Assembly (NCBI GenBank): GCA_009392275.1
Contig: VFGV01000006.1
Location: 1-32,398, forward strand
Source: SAR202 cluster bacterium
Lineage (GTDB): Bacteria > Chloroflexota > Dehalococcoidia > Lucifugimonadales > UBA2962
Length of the DNA stretch: 32,398 nucleotides
Reading direction: 5' to 3'
Both the position numbers and the translations under genes were made by a program. Shown one piece after another: positions 1-8,239 of the stretch; the stretch's first letter is position 1; every line of letters starts with the position of its first letter. The notes below the pieces were generated by a model that was not told where the DNA came from, did not search any database, and worked only from the letters and a program-made list of their open reading frames with translations.

Positions 1-416
1 ATTTAATTGAGGCAGGCGCTGACCCTTCTCGCATTATCATGGGACATCTAGACACATTCCCAATGGAAATAGTTAAACAAGTAGCTGAAACAGGTGCATA
101 TCTGGAATATGATACGTTTGGGTGTGAACAAAGTTTATTAGAGAGTGATTCGCTACCTACGGATCCCAGAATGAATATGCCAACTGATGTGCAAAGAATG
201 CAAAGATTAGAACAGTTAATTGAGTGGGGATTTGAAAACAAAATAGTAATTGCCCAAGATATTTGTTTTAAACACTGGTCGTCCAGTTACGGTGGTCAGG
301 GGTATGCCCATATACTTGAGAGCATCGTTCCACGAATGCGAAAACGCGGATTTTCTAATCAGAATATTGACAACATATTAATAGAAAATCCAAAAAGAAT
401 ATTAACTTTTAAATAG
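1..416 (+). CDS. Phosphotriesterase-like metal-dependent hydrolase, C-terminal part (5' end outside window)
   Basis: The reading frame is open from base 3 to the stop at 414-416, so the gene enters from the left; the ATG at 39 is internal. The visible ~138 residues match the C-terminal halves of the two complete phosphotriesterase-like proteins in this window (18775-19836 and 23371-24441). They share the IIMGHLD segment carrying a metal-binding His, the YLEYDTFG strand, the IAQDI segment with the active-site Asp, the Y-GGQGYAHIL loop and a closing NPKRIL. The family are TIM-barrel amidohydrolases with two divalent metals that cleave lactones, phosphotriesters or related esters; the natural substrate is unknown here. 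The next gene starts 3 bases after the stop, so the two are probably co-translated. Confidence 0.9.
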   Translation, partial: LIEAGADPSRIIMGHLDTFPMEIVKQVAETGAYLEYDTFGCEQSLLESDSLPTDPRMNMPTDVQRMQRLEQLIEWGFENKIVIAQDICFKHWSSSYGGQGYAHILESIVPRMRKRGFSNQNIDNILIENPKRILTFK

Positions 417-419
417 CCT

Positions 420-1427
420 ATGCAAACAATTGTCAAAGGTATTAATAATTGCATAACAGATATTGAGGGTATCAAGGTGGGGCATTACACAGACCTGGAT
501 TCTGCTACAGGATGCACGGTTATTATGTGTGAGGATGGAGCAGTGGGAGGCGTTGCCACACTAGGGTCTTTCCCAGGTTCGAGAGAAACAACCATGCTTT
601 CGACAACTTCAGTTGATTCTGTTGTTCACTCAATTCTACTTACGGGCGGATCAATTTTTGGCTTAGATGCTGCCACAGGCATTGTTAAATGGTTAGAAGA
701 ACATAAAAAAGGTCTCAGAATCGGTCGCATATTCATCCCAAGAGTTCCCGCAGCCGTAATTTTTGATTTAGGTTACGTTACCCAAAAAGTACGACCTTCT
801 GCAAATAATGGATACACTGCATGTGAAAATGCCAACAATTATCCATCTTTACAAGGCACAGTCGGTGCTGGAACAGGCGGAACAGTTGGAAAGTTAACTA
901 GTGTCGACAGGGCAATGAAAGGAGGTTTTGGAACGGCTTCAGTGGAACTTGGTGATGGGCTGATTGTAGGCGCAGCTATCGTCACCAACTCTGTAGGAGG
1001 AATATATGACCCAAATTCTAGCAAACCAATAGCCGGGCCTATAGCTGACGACGGTTCAATAATTGATTCTATGGAGTACATTACTTCTAATGACTACACA
1101 CCACCTAACTGGATTTCCGGAACCAACACTACTATTGGGGTTGTAGCCACTAACGGAATCTTAACTACAGCTGAAGCTAATAAGTTAGCAATGGTTGCTC
1201 ATGACGGATTAGCAATTTCTGTGAGGCCATCTCACATGCAATTTGATGGAGATACTTTATTCGCTATTGGCACAGGCACTTCAGAAACTCCGATTGAAAT
1301 GTCAAGAATGTGTGCGGCAGTGGCACATTGTGTCGCAGAAGCAACTGTAAATAGCGTAATCGAAGCTACCAGCTTAGCAGGCATTTACGCGATCAGAGAC
1401 CTGGAACAAAAAAGTCGTCACTTTTAA
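420..1427 (+). CDS. P1 family (S58, DmpA-like) aminopeptidase / L-aminopeptidase-D-esterase
   Basis: This 335-residue protein is full length for the S58/P1 family. The family consists of self-processing N-terminal-nucleophile enzymes that remove N-terminal residues from peptides, amides or beta-peptides. Visible marks are the start NNCITDIEGIKVGHYTD, the TLGSFPGSRET segment, LLTGGSIFGLDAATG, GAGTGGTVGK (near 149-158), and the NTTIGVVATN segment at about 236-245. The expected self-cleavage lies there, Asn before Thr, with Thr as nucleophile where many relatives have Ser. It starts 3 bases after the phosphotriesterase-like gene with no clear ribosome-binding site, which suggests translational coupling. 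Its tail overlaps the convergent RraA-like gene by 4 bases. No signal peptide is seen, so it is probably cytoplasmic. The substrate is not predictable. Confidence 0.9.
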   Translation: MQTIVKGINNCITDIEGIKVGHYTDLDSATGCTVIMCEDGAVGGVATLGSFPGSRETTMLSTTSVDSVVHSILLTGGSIFGLDAATGIVKWLEEHKKGLRIGRIFIPRVPAAVIFDLGYVTQKVRPSANNGYTACENANNYPSLQGTVGAGTGGTVGKLTSVDRAMKGGFGTASVELGDGLIVGAAIVTNSVGGIYDPNSSKPIAGPIADDGSIIDSMEYITSNDYTPPNWISGTNTTIGVVATNGILTTAEANKLAMVAHDGLAISVRPSHMQFDGDTLFAIGTGTSETPIEMSRMCAAVAHCVAEATVNSVIEATSLAGIYAIRDLEQKSRHF

Positions 1428-2083
1428 AACACTCTGTATTTTAAATAAGCGTCTAATGGATCCATTCCTTTAAGTATTGCCTTGCGAAGCTCTGTTTCAG
1501 TATTGACCAAGTATTCAGACCTCTCAACTACTTTCTCTACATCATTTGCTCTTATGATTATGATGCCGTCCATATCCCCTATCATGTAATCACCACTAAA
1601 GATTTCAACGCCATCAATTTCTATAGCCTCAGCCATTGATGTGACTTTCCATTTTCCGACTACATCAGACGGTGTCATATATTTACAGAACACTGGAAAT
1701 TTCTGCTTTACAATTACTGAACAGTCACGACAGCCTCCATCGACCACATATCCTAAAACCCCTTTGAGCCTCAATGCTTCTACAGACAGTTCTCCCATAT
1801 GAGCAATACTTGAGTCATTTGGCTGGCCAATCATAACCATTCCAGAAGGAGCATCACTCAACAGTTTTGTCCAACTCATCAAGCTTTCATCATCGCTTAT
1901 AGAAGTATCCACAGTTCCCGAAAATGTCCAAACAGGACCTGCCAAAGTTAATGAGTTGTCTAATGGGCGAATTGTTTTAGAAAGTAAATTTGCTGTAAGA
2001 CCTAATTCTCTCATTGCATCATAAACTGCGCCTGTATAACACTTTTGTAATCTGTTTGTTAAGTCTAAATTTTTTGAACCCAT
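1424..2083 (-). CDS. RraA-like / HMG aldolase family protein
   Basis: This 219-residue protein has the typical length and features of the RraA/4-hydroxy-4-methyl-2-oxoglutarate aldolase family (formerly mis-labelled demethylmenaquinone methyltransferase). The diagnostic segment is GELSVEALRLKGVLG followed by VVDGGCRD at 113-120, where Arg119 and Asp120 occupy the substrate and metal positions. Members cleave or decarboxylate 2-oxo acids with a divalent metal, or bind RNase E; with no sign of the latter role, a 2-oxo-acid lyase role in catabolism is the more likely. The start is an ATG with GGAG six bases upstream. It is convergent with the P1 peptidase (4-base overlap) and divergent from the enolase-superfamily gene at 2155, with a 71-base gap that must hold both promoters. 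Confidence 0.9.
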   Translation of the reverse strand: MGSKNLDLTNRLQKCYTGAVYDAMRELGLTANLLSKTIRPLDNSLTLAGPVWTFSGTVDTSISDDESLMSWTKLLSDAPSGMVMIGQPNDSSIAHMGELSVEALRLKGVLGYVVDGGCRDCSVIVKQKFPVFCKYMTPSDVVGKWKVTSMAEAIEIDGVEIFSGDYMIGDMDGIIIIRANDVEKVVERSEYLVNTETELRKAILKGMDPLDAYLKYRVF

Positions 2084-2154
2084 TTTTAACTCCTTATTTT
2101 TTAAAATCTATTTCTTTTCAAATTATTATCATTTTTGATATAGAATTCACAAAT

Positions 2155-3345
2155 ATGAAAATTACAAATATCGAAACATTTATTGTAGACGCTGGATGGC
2201 GACCTTGGATATTCGTCAAAGTAGAATCAGATAATGGATTAATTGGATATGGTGAATGCAGTGAAGCTCGAACCCCTTATGGTGTAGTTGGAACAATACG
2301 TGACATGTCAGACCTGTTGATAGGAACGGACCCAAATGCATACGAAATGAGATTTTGGGACATGGCTCGCAAGAACATTCAGGGGCCAGGAGGGGTTGCT
2401 GCTAAAGCGATGGCTGGAATTGAAAATGCAATTATTGACCTTAAGGCCAAAGCTTTAAATATATCAGTTGTCGAGTTATTTGGTGGGCCAACAAGAAATG
2501 AAACCCGCTTATACTGGTCGCACTGTGGCACGACACGAGCTCTTAATCACAACCTGTTGAAGGTTAAACCTATAAAGTCTTTATCAGATATATCTGACTT
2601 AGGTAAAGAAGTTGTTGAAAAAGGTTATACAGCACTCAAAACAAACATAATATTGCCCGGAGACCCTGCACAAACATATTTTCCAGGCTTTGCTAGCGGT
2701 CCAGGAACAACTGATCAAAACGTTTCAATTGAATTGTTGAATCATATAGTTGATTTAATTAGTACTTTTAGAAATTCAGTTGGCCCAAAAATCGATATTA
2801 ATCTAGACCTTAACTTTAATTTTAAACCTGAAGCTGTAATGCGTATCGCTAAAGCTTTAGAGCCATTTAATCTTCTGTGGCTCGAAACAGATATTTATAA
2901 TCCTGATGCGCTTAAACAAATAAAAGAGTCGACTGACACTAAAATATGCACCGGTGAAAATTTATTTTATATGAGAGAGTATCTGCCATATTTCTCTAAA
3001 TATTGCGCTGATGTCTTTATGATAGACATACCATGGAATGGATTTGTTCAATCTAAAAAAATCGGTGATTTAGCGCAAGCTCACGACCTGAATATTGCCC
3101 CTCATAATTACTATAGCCATTTGTCTAGTTTTATAAGTGCAAGTTTATGTGCTGTCTTGCCAAACGTGAGAATTATGGAAATTGATGTAGATGATGTTCC
3201 ATGGAAAGATGAATTGGTAACTGTTCAACCAGATATAGAATCCGGATATATGAAAACTCCTTCTGGACCGGGATGGGGTACTGAACTAAATGAAAAAGTT
3301 GCCAAAAAGTATGCTTGGACAGGAGGTCAATTTGGTGGTTACTAG
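2155..3345 (+). CDS. Enolase-superfamily (mandelate racemase / galactonate dehydratase-like) enzyme
   Basis: I choose the ATG at 2155 (MKITNIETF, a typical family start) over an upstream in-frame ATG at 2014, which would run back into the divergent gene; this gives 396 residues. The enolase fold abstracts a proton alpha to a carboxylate using a Mg2+ held by three acids. Candidate ligands are Asp218 (INLDLN), Glu244 (LLWLETD) and Glu268 (CTGENL). His317 (APHNYY) is the likely second catalytic base. Lys162 begins what is normally a Lys-x-Lys base motif, but the second position is Asn164, which argues for dehydratase rather than two-base racemase chemistry. The MBL-fold gene follows after 14 bases, suggesting an operon. 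The acid sugar or related substrate is unknown. Confidence 0.88.
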   Translation: MKITNIETFIVDAGWRPWIFVKVESDNGLIGYGECSEARTPYGVVGTIRDMSDLLIGTDPNAYEMRFWDMARKNIQGPGGVAAKAMAGIENAIIDLKAKALNISVVELFGGPTRNETRLYWSHCGTTRALNHNLLKVKPIKSLSDISDLGKEVVEKGYTALKTNIILPGDPAQTYFPGFASGPGTTDQNVSIELLNHIVDLISTFRNSVGPKIDINLDLNFNFKPEAVMRIAKALEPFNLLWLETDIYNPDALKQIKESTDTKICTGENLFYMREYLPYFSKYCADVFMIDIPWNGFVQSKKIGDLAQAHDLNIAPHNYYSHLSSFISASLCAVLPNVRIMEIDVDDVPWKDELVTVQPDIESGYMKTPSGPGWGTELNEKVAKKYAWTGGQFGGY

Positions 3346-3359
3346 AAGGATTAGACTCA

Positions 3360-4223
3360 TTGGCTAGAATTCACGTTTTGGGAGCAGGAACACCCACACC
3401 AACACCTACAAGATTCGGGTCTTCTTTTGCACTGGAGTTGCCCAATGGGGAACAATTAATGGTTGATTGCGGCCCTTCTGCAACCCACAAATTAGTTAAA
3501 GTTGGGCTATGGCCAACAAACATTGACTATATGTTTTTTACACACCACCACTTTGACCATGACATAGATTATCCTTGTTTCTTATTATGTCGATGGGATC
3601 AAAGTATCGGCAAGGAAAACAAACTGAAAGTATTCGGTCCTCCTCCAACCGAAAAACTGACTTGTGAAATTATCGGATCTAATGGTGCTTTTGCACATGA
3701 CTGGAAAGCGAGAATAGGAGCTCCTGGAAGCCAACAAGTATTCATGAATCGTGGCGGAACACTACCCAGGACCCCTCCTGAAGTAATAGCTAAAGACATT
3801 GGGCCGGGAAAAGTATATTCTGGTGAAGACTGGGAAGTTACGGCTGCTCCCGCGGTGCATGTGCAACCATTTTTGGATTCGCTGGCATACCGATTTGACA
3901 CCAGTGAAGGTAGTATTGTGTTTACAGGCGACACCGAACCGTGCGACTCAGTACGAGACTTGGCCAGAAATGCAGATTTAATGCTATGCATGTGTTGGGA
4001 TGAACAAGAAAGAATGGAGCAAATGGGCGAAGCCATAGGTCAATGTGGAACTACGGCTGCGGCCCAACTAGCGCAAGAAGCCGGTGTGAAAAAATTAGCC
4101 CTGGTTCACATAGGCCCTAACTTATCTGAGCCTAAAGCAGCACAACGGGCAATTAAAGAAACGAAAAATGTTTTCGATGGTGAAATAATTTTTACCGACG
4201 AACTGATGTCTTTTAATCTATAA
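3360..4223 (+). CDS. Metallo-beta-lactamase-fold hydrolase (RNase Z-like/arylsulfatase-like group)
   Basis: The protein opens with LARIHVLGAGTPTPTPTRFGSSF, a typical start for MBL proteins of the RNase Z/PqsE-like branch. It carries the zinc motif THHHFDHD, a second-metal TGDTEPCDSV segment and a C-terminal LVHIGPN His. I prefer the TTG at 3360, which has AGAAGGA nine bases upstream and gives 287 residues. An in-frame ATG at 3315 would overlap the previous gene by 31 bases and add residues with no family similarity. Known relatives hydrolyse esters, lactones or RNA 3' trailers. With a dehydratase just upstream, a small-molecule ester or lactone role is more likely than tRNA processing, but that is inference. 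It ends 6 bases before the convergent binding-protein gene. Confidence 0.85.
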   Translation: MARIHVLGAGTPTPTPTRFGSSFALELPNGEQLMVDCGPSATHKLVKVGLWPTNIDYMFFTHHHFDHDIDYPCFLLCRWDQSIGKENKLKVFGPPPTEKLTCEIIGSNGAFAHDWKARIGAPGSQQVFMNRGGTLPRTPPEVIAKDIGPGKVYSGEDWEVTAAPAVHVQPFLDSLAYRFDTSEGSIVFTGDTEPCDSVRDLARNADLMLCMCWDEQERMEQMGEAIGQCGTTAAAQLAQEAGVKKLALVHIGPNLSEPKAAQRAIKETKNVFDGEIIFTDELMSFNL

Positions 4224-4229
4224 AATCTT

Positions 4230-5063
4230 TCAGTCGGATCCCCGTCCAAATCGATCGAGGTCATATTCGATACCCACATATAATTCAGGGTATCTTAAAC
4301 CTGTGAAACGTTCGGTGGAATCTCTAAGTCTTTCAGCAGGTGCCCACGCCATCCATGTTTTCCAGGTGTTTTCATAATTAAAGTTCCAAAAATAATACAC
4401 CGCTGCTCTTACTCCATCCTCATACAAAGGTAAAGCGTGAACGATATCTGAACCCTCGTACCACTCATGGGTTTCTTTCAAGTAAGCATAATCTATTTGC
4501 ATGTCTTGTAAAGTTTCAAATAAATCGGGCGCCATGGTCTCCAGTTTAGGTGAAATAGCAGTGTTAAAAGAAAAACTATCGGTAACATAAGCAGGTCCTG
4601 CATCAATTAATGCCCCAGAAGACACAGAAGATTTAAACCATGACTCAGTATCTGGGTTAGAGGCTGCTAATATGACTTCTAAAATACCGTCCTGTATTAA
4701 TTTCTTAGCTTTTTCATCTGTAGTTTCAACGACTTCAACTGTATAGCCATATGCAGTTTCGGCCATATATTTAACAATAGCTATAAGCGTATCGCCGTAT
4801 TCATCATCGAAGCTTGCCACTCTGATAACGATATCAGCTTTTGATCCATCAACTTCTCCGACAGTAGAACCTTTAGAATAACACTCGTCGGCTGCCCATA
4901 ACAAAAGTAGAGCCACTACAGCCATTAAAACACCGGGAATAAGAATCTGTACCCATGGTTGTTTTTTAATATCGTCTAATTTCAATCCAACCCTCAAAGT
5001 TGCAACGCCTAAAAATAAAACACCTCTGTCAATAACAATTAAGTGAGAACGCCAGAGGAACAC
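4230..5063 (-). CDS. OpuAC-like (glycine betaine-type) substrate-binding protein with N-terminal membrane anchor
   Basis: The body from about residue 80 (ADIVIRVASFDDEYGD, then YMAETAYGYTVEVVE) resembles the OpuAC/ProX domain that binds betaine-like quaternary amines. A Trp-rich tail (YYFWNFNYENTWKTWMAW) could supply an aromatic cage. Residues about 37-60 (QPWVQILIPGVLMAVVALLL) form one membrane segment with positive charge before it, so the domain is probably anchored outside the cytoplasm. The start is uncertain. The longest frame begins with GTG at 5063 with poor ribosome-binding sequence; a TTG or the ATG inside the membrane segment are alternatives. No permease or ATPase of an Opu system lies next to it, so it is an orphan here. 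It is divergent from the dehydrogenase at 5170. Confidence 0.6.
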   Translation of the reverse strand: MFLWRSHLIVIDRGVLFLGVATLRVGLKLDDIKKQPWVQILIPGVLMAVVALLLLWAADECYSKGSTVGEVDGSKADIVIRVASFDDEYGDTLIAIVKYMAETAYGYTVEVVETTDEKAKKLIQDGILEVILAASNPDTESWFKSSVSSGALIDAGPAYVTDSFSFNTAISPKLETMAPDLFETLQDMQIDYAYLKETHEWYEGSDIVHALPLYEDGVRAAVYYFWNFNYENTWKTWMAWAPAERLRDSTERFTGLRYPELYVGIEYDLDRFGRGSD

Positions 5064-5169
5064 GCCCTAATCTTATCAAATTATATCTTATAAATTGTTA
5101 TTTACTGGCGATTTTTTCCGATACGTTTTACTATTTACCATTAATTAAAACTCTGACTGGAGATTCACT

Positions 5170-6228
5170 ATGTTAAAGACACCTACCGCCATAATGGTCG
5201 GCCCTAATAAAATGGAAATAGATCTGATGGACATTCCAGAACCTGGAGATAACCAGGTAATAGTAAAGCAAATAGCCACAGGCGTTTGCCTTTCACAGGT
5301 TCATCAACTGAAAACTATGTCACAAGATGTTTGCCCTCAACTGCTTGGACACGAAGGTATAGGTCAAGTAAGCCATGTGGGTAAAAACGTTACCCATCTA
5401 AAAGAAGGTGACTGGGCTATTACTACATGGGTACCGAGAGCAGGTTATCCAGGCCGTGATTATATCGATGGAATAGTGACCGGGGCTAAATACAAAGGTG
5501 AATTAGCAAAGGGCCCGCTAAGCACCTACTCAGAAGATTGCCTTGCGCCTGATCAACTTGTAGTAAAGATTGACTCCAAGTATGGAAAGCCAGAAAACAG
5601 CATAGTTGGATGTGCTATTTTGACAGGAGCAGGAGCAGTATTTCACACGGCTAAAGTAAGAGCAGAACAATCGGTAGTTGTGATCGGAGCAGGTGGTATT
5701 GGGCTATCTTCTATAAAAATGGCTTCACTAATGCAGGCATACCCAGTAATTGCCGTTGATATTAATGATGAGAAACTTGAATTTGCAAAAAAATGGGGAG
5801 CAACCCACACCATTAACTCAGCAAAAGAAGATCTAAATGCAAAAGTATGGGAAATCACAAAAACAGGAGCTGATTTCGCGTTTGATGCAGTAGGCCTTGT
5901 CGCCACTCATGAAGCAATATTACCTATGGTTAGAAGCGGCGGCCCTGGTGGAGAAAATGTGGGCGGAATGGCAGTTTTAATTGGATGGCCCCAGCCAGAA
6001 TTTAAATTAAACGCTGAGCACTTTGTATATCATCAAAGACAATACAGAGGAAGTCATGGCGCGTCCATCCCTGATATCGATTTCCCCATGTATTTAAGAC
6101 TCTCTGAGGAAGGTCTATTTCCTCTCGATAAATTAGTAACAACAAGTTATGCAATAGAAGATGCTCAAAAAGCTATAGATGATCTAGAGCATGGAAAAAT
6201 AGCTGGAAGAGCGTTGTTAACATTCTAG
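5170..6228 (+). CDS. Zinc-type medium-chain alcohol dehydrogenase family oxidoreductase
   Basis: A 352-residue medium-chain dehydrogenase/reductase. The catalytic-zinc ligands are visible as Cys40 (GVCLSQ), His61-Glu62 (LLGHEGIGQV) and Cys148 (VGCAILTG). The Rossmann dinucleotide site is GAGGIG at 173-178, with an acidic VDINDEK at the end of the second strand that favours NAD(H). The four-Cys structural-zinc loop of classical liver-type ADHs is absent, and an insertion (RDYIDGIVTG) replaces it. The ATG has GGAG nearby (CTGGAGATTCACT). The SDR gene starts 9 bases downstream, so the two likely form an oxidation module for an alcohol or polyol. The substrate is unknown. Confidence 0.92.
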   Translation: MLKTPTAIMVGPNKMEIDLMDIPEPGDNQVIVKQIATGVCLSQVHQLKTMSQDVCPQLLGHEGIGQVSHVGKNVTHLKEGDWAITTWVPRAGYPGRDYIDGIVTGAKYKGELAKGPLSTYSEDCLAPDQLVVKIDSKYGKPENSIVGCAILTGAGAVFHTAKVRAEQSVVVIGAGGIGLSSIKMASLMQAYPVIAVDINDEKLEFAKKWGATHTINSAKEDLNAKVWEITKTGADFAFDAVGLVATHEAILPMVRSGGPGGENVGGMAVLIGWPQPEFKLNAEHFVYHQRQYRGSHGASIPDIDFPMYLRLSEEGLFPLDKLVTTSYAIEDAQKAIDDLEHGKIAGRALLTF

Positions 6229-6237
6229 GATGAAAAT

Positions 6238-7065
6238 ATGACAACCAAAGTACTAATTACTGGCATGAGTGGCCTGATAGGAGAACTAGTAAAAGAAAAA
6301 CTAGAAAAACTTGGCTCATATGAACTGACTGCATTAAACCGGACTAACATTATTGGCGTAAAGACAATTCAAGCAGATATTTCTGATTTGAGTTCAATAA
6401 AAGACGCTTTTGTTGGTCAGGATATTGTTATTCATCTAGCTGCCGTATTAGTAAACGCAGACTGGTCACAATTAATGTCAGTTAATATTAACGGCACTTA
6501 TAACGTTTTTGAAGCATCAAGACTTGCTGGGGTAAAAAGAGTAGTAAATGCCAGTAGTGGAGCTGCTATCAAAGGCGTTGTAAGAAACGGAGATGTATAC
6601 AAAAACCTAGAAGACGGGAAATACGAAGATGTTCCCATTCCTTGGAAGATGATAACTCATAATGATTTTCATCCATACGGACTGTACGGCGTTTCAAAGA
6701 TGGCAGGTGAAGGCCTGGCCAGACATTTTTCTGACGTGCATAAATTACCAATAATAAATTTGAGAATCGGCACTGTAAGGCCATCTGGAGTGCCCGAGGA
6801 AGATCAGGACTACTCTATATATTTAAGCCATCGTGATGTTGTGCAATCAATACTGCTAGCAATGAACGCCCCGGATGACATGTTATTTGAAACATTTTTG
6901 GTTACATCTGATAACAAGTGGGGATACAGAGATATTGAACACTTTAGACAGGTGCTCGGATTTACACCAGAAGATCGAGCAGAGGATTTTCGTAATAACA
7001 CAAATCAACCAGTCAATAAACGCACTCCGACAGGGGGTTATTGGGTTAAAAACCAGGGACTATAA
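6238..7065 (+). CDS. NAD-dependent epimerase/dehydratase (extended SDR)
   Basis: A 275-residue extended short-chain dehydrogenase. The N-terminal Rossmann motif is GMSGLIG at 9-15, and DIVIHLAA at about 62-69 is the usual strand-4 motif. The catalytic Tyr-x3-Lys is YGVSK at 150-154, in the context GLYGVSKMAGEGL. RIGTVRPSG resembles the family's substrate-domain entry. Members oxidise, reduce or epimerise sugars and related hydroxy acids; uronate dehydrogenases share this size and look, but the substrate is not assignable here. It follows the MDR dehydrogenase by 9 bases and precedes the NHL protein by 3, so the three are probably one transcript. Confidence 0.9.
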   Translation: MTTKVLITGMSGLIGELVKEKLEKLGSYELTALNRTNIIGVKTIQADISDLSSIKDAFVGQDIVIHLAAVLVNADWSQLMSVNINGTYNVFEASRLAGVKRVVNASSGAAIKGVVRNGDVYKNLEDGKYEDVPIPWKMITHNDFHPYGLYGVSKMAGEGLARHFSDVHKLPIINLRIGTVRPSGVPEEDQDYSIYLSHRDVVQSILLAMNAPDDMLFETFLVTSDNKWGYRDIEHFRQVLGFTPEDRAEDFRNNTNQPVNKRTPTGGYWVKNQGL

Positions 7066-7068
7066 CAG

Positions 7069-8013
7069 TTGCAAATACTCACATCAACAGCCCATTCATA
7101 CGAGCTGATCACTGATTGGGGTATACCGCCAAAAAGACAATACTTTAAAGAAAGTGCAGCAGTAGCTGTAGATGCTAAAGATAATGTTTGGGTATTTAAT
7201 ATACCTACGAACGAATTGCTGATTTTTAATAACGATGGAAACTTACGGAAAATATGGCCCCACAAGTACGATAACATTCATGGAATAGATTTCGACGCAT
7301 CCGGCAACGTATATCTCGTAAACCGAAACTACCATCAAATTTTAAAGTACACCAGTAATGGCGATTTAATCATGTCCTTAGGTGATACCAAAATGCCATC
7401 AGAAACTGGTTACAGTCTCGAAATCGGGCGTAGGACAAGTTGGAAACATCCTGTCCTAAATGCAGGAGGACCATTTAATGTTCCGAGCGGGGTGAGGATT
7501 GCAAGAAATGGCGACATATACATATCTGATGGATATGCCAATTGCCAAATACATCGTTTCTCATCATCGGGGCAACTTATCCAAAGTTGGGGCTCACCAG
7601 GAAAACTTGAAGCCGGTCAATTCCATTTGATACATGGCCTGTTTATCGACTCCAAAAATCGAATATTAGTCTGTGACCGAATGAATAATCGAATACAAAT
7701 TTTCGATATGAATGGCAAATTCATAGGGTTTTACAACGGTTTATTAATGCCAAGCAAGATACATGAAACTCCAGACGGTCACTATGTCATAACCGAACAT
7801 GTTGGCAGAATCTCAATCATTGATGATACAGGTAAATTCCTATGTAAATGGGGCAACGGAGATGGTGGAGTAAACAAATCGGCATCCGGTATGTTCCGAA
7901 AACCACACGGTTGTGCAGTGGACTCAAAAGGCAATATATATATTGGAAATGTCATTCCTGATGGTGACCAACCAGGATCAGGAGACAGAATAATTAAAAT
8001 TGCGCAAATTTAA
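7069..8013 (+). CDS. NHL-repeat six-bladed beta-propeller protein (PAL-like)
   Basis: This 314-residue protein starts with TTG three bases after the previous stop. It consists of NHL-type propeller repeats: AVDAKDNVWVFN, GIDFDASGNVYLVN, VRIARNGDIYISDGYANCQIHRF, LFIDSKNRILVCDRMNNRIQIF and CAVDSKGNIYIGN. The pattern Asp-Gly/Arg-N-R-I-Q resembles peptidyl-alpha-hydroxyglycine alpha-amidating lyase (PAL) and the related bacterial propeller proteins called 6-bladed beta-propeller. No signal peptide is visible. It may be a lyase or lactonase acting with the two dehydrogenases upstream, but catalytic residues cannot be assigned by eye, so a binding role is also possible. It is the last gene of this plus-strand run before the tRNA. 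Confidence 0.8.
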   Translation: MQILTSTAHSYELITDWGIPPKRQYFKESAAVAVDAKDNVWVFNIPTNELLIFNNDGNLRKIWPHKYDNIHGIDFDASGNVYLVNRNYHQILKYTSNGDLIMSLGDTKMPSETGYSLEIGRRTSWKHPVLNAGGPFNVPSGVRIARNGDIYISDGYANCQIHRFSSSGQLIQSWGSPGKLEAGQFHLIHGLFIDSKNRILVCDRMNNRIQIFDMNGKFIGFYNGLLMPSKIHETPDGHYVITEHVGRISIIDDTGKFLCKWGNGDGGVNKSASGMFRKPHGCAVDSKGNIYIGNVIPDGDQPGSGDRIIKIAQI

Positions 8014-8084
8014 ACAGAAAATAGAAGCTTTAATAATATTGGATAAGCCAGTATATTATAAGTAAGCTCTATAAAACTTTATGT

Positions 8085-8167
8085 GCCCAGGTGGCGGAAT
8101 GGTAGACGCGGCAGACTTAAAATCTGCTTCCCGCAAGGGAGTGGGGGTTCGAGTCCCTTCCTGGGCA
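8085..8167 (+). tRNA. tRNA-Leu (anticodon UAA)
   Basis: The acceptor stem gcccagg at 8085-8091 pairs with cctgggc at 8160-8166, with discriminator A at 8167. The anticodon stem gcaga/tctgc (8111-8115, 8123-8127) encloses the loop cttaaaa, giving anticodon TAA at 8118-8120. A long variable arm (tcccgcaaggga) and the T-loop ggttcgagtcc mark a class II leucine tRNA. The CCA is not encoded. It stands alone between the NHL gene and the MFS gene. Confidence 0.97.
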
Positions 8168-8239
8168 TTCCACAATGAAAACTTAAAGTATACCGAGTGT
8201 CTCTATTACCAAATAAACCCTAAACTGAATTATTAAATT

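Noticed and set aside
2014-2154. N-terminal extension of the enolase-superfamily protein from ATG 2014
   Set aside because: It would overlap the divergent RraA-like gene by 70 bases and encodes residues without family similarity; MKITNIETF at 2155 is the natural start.
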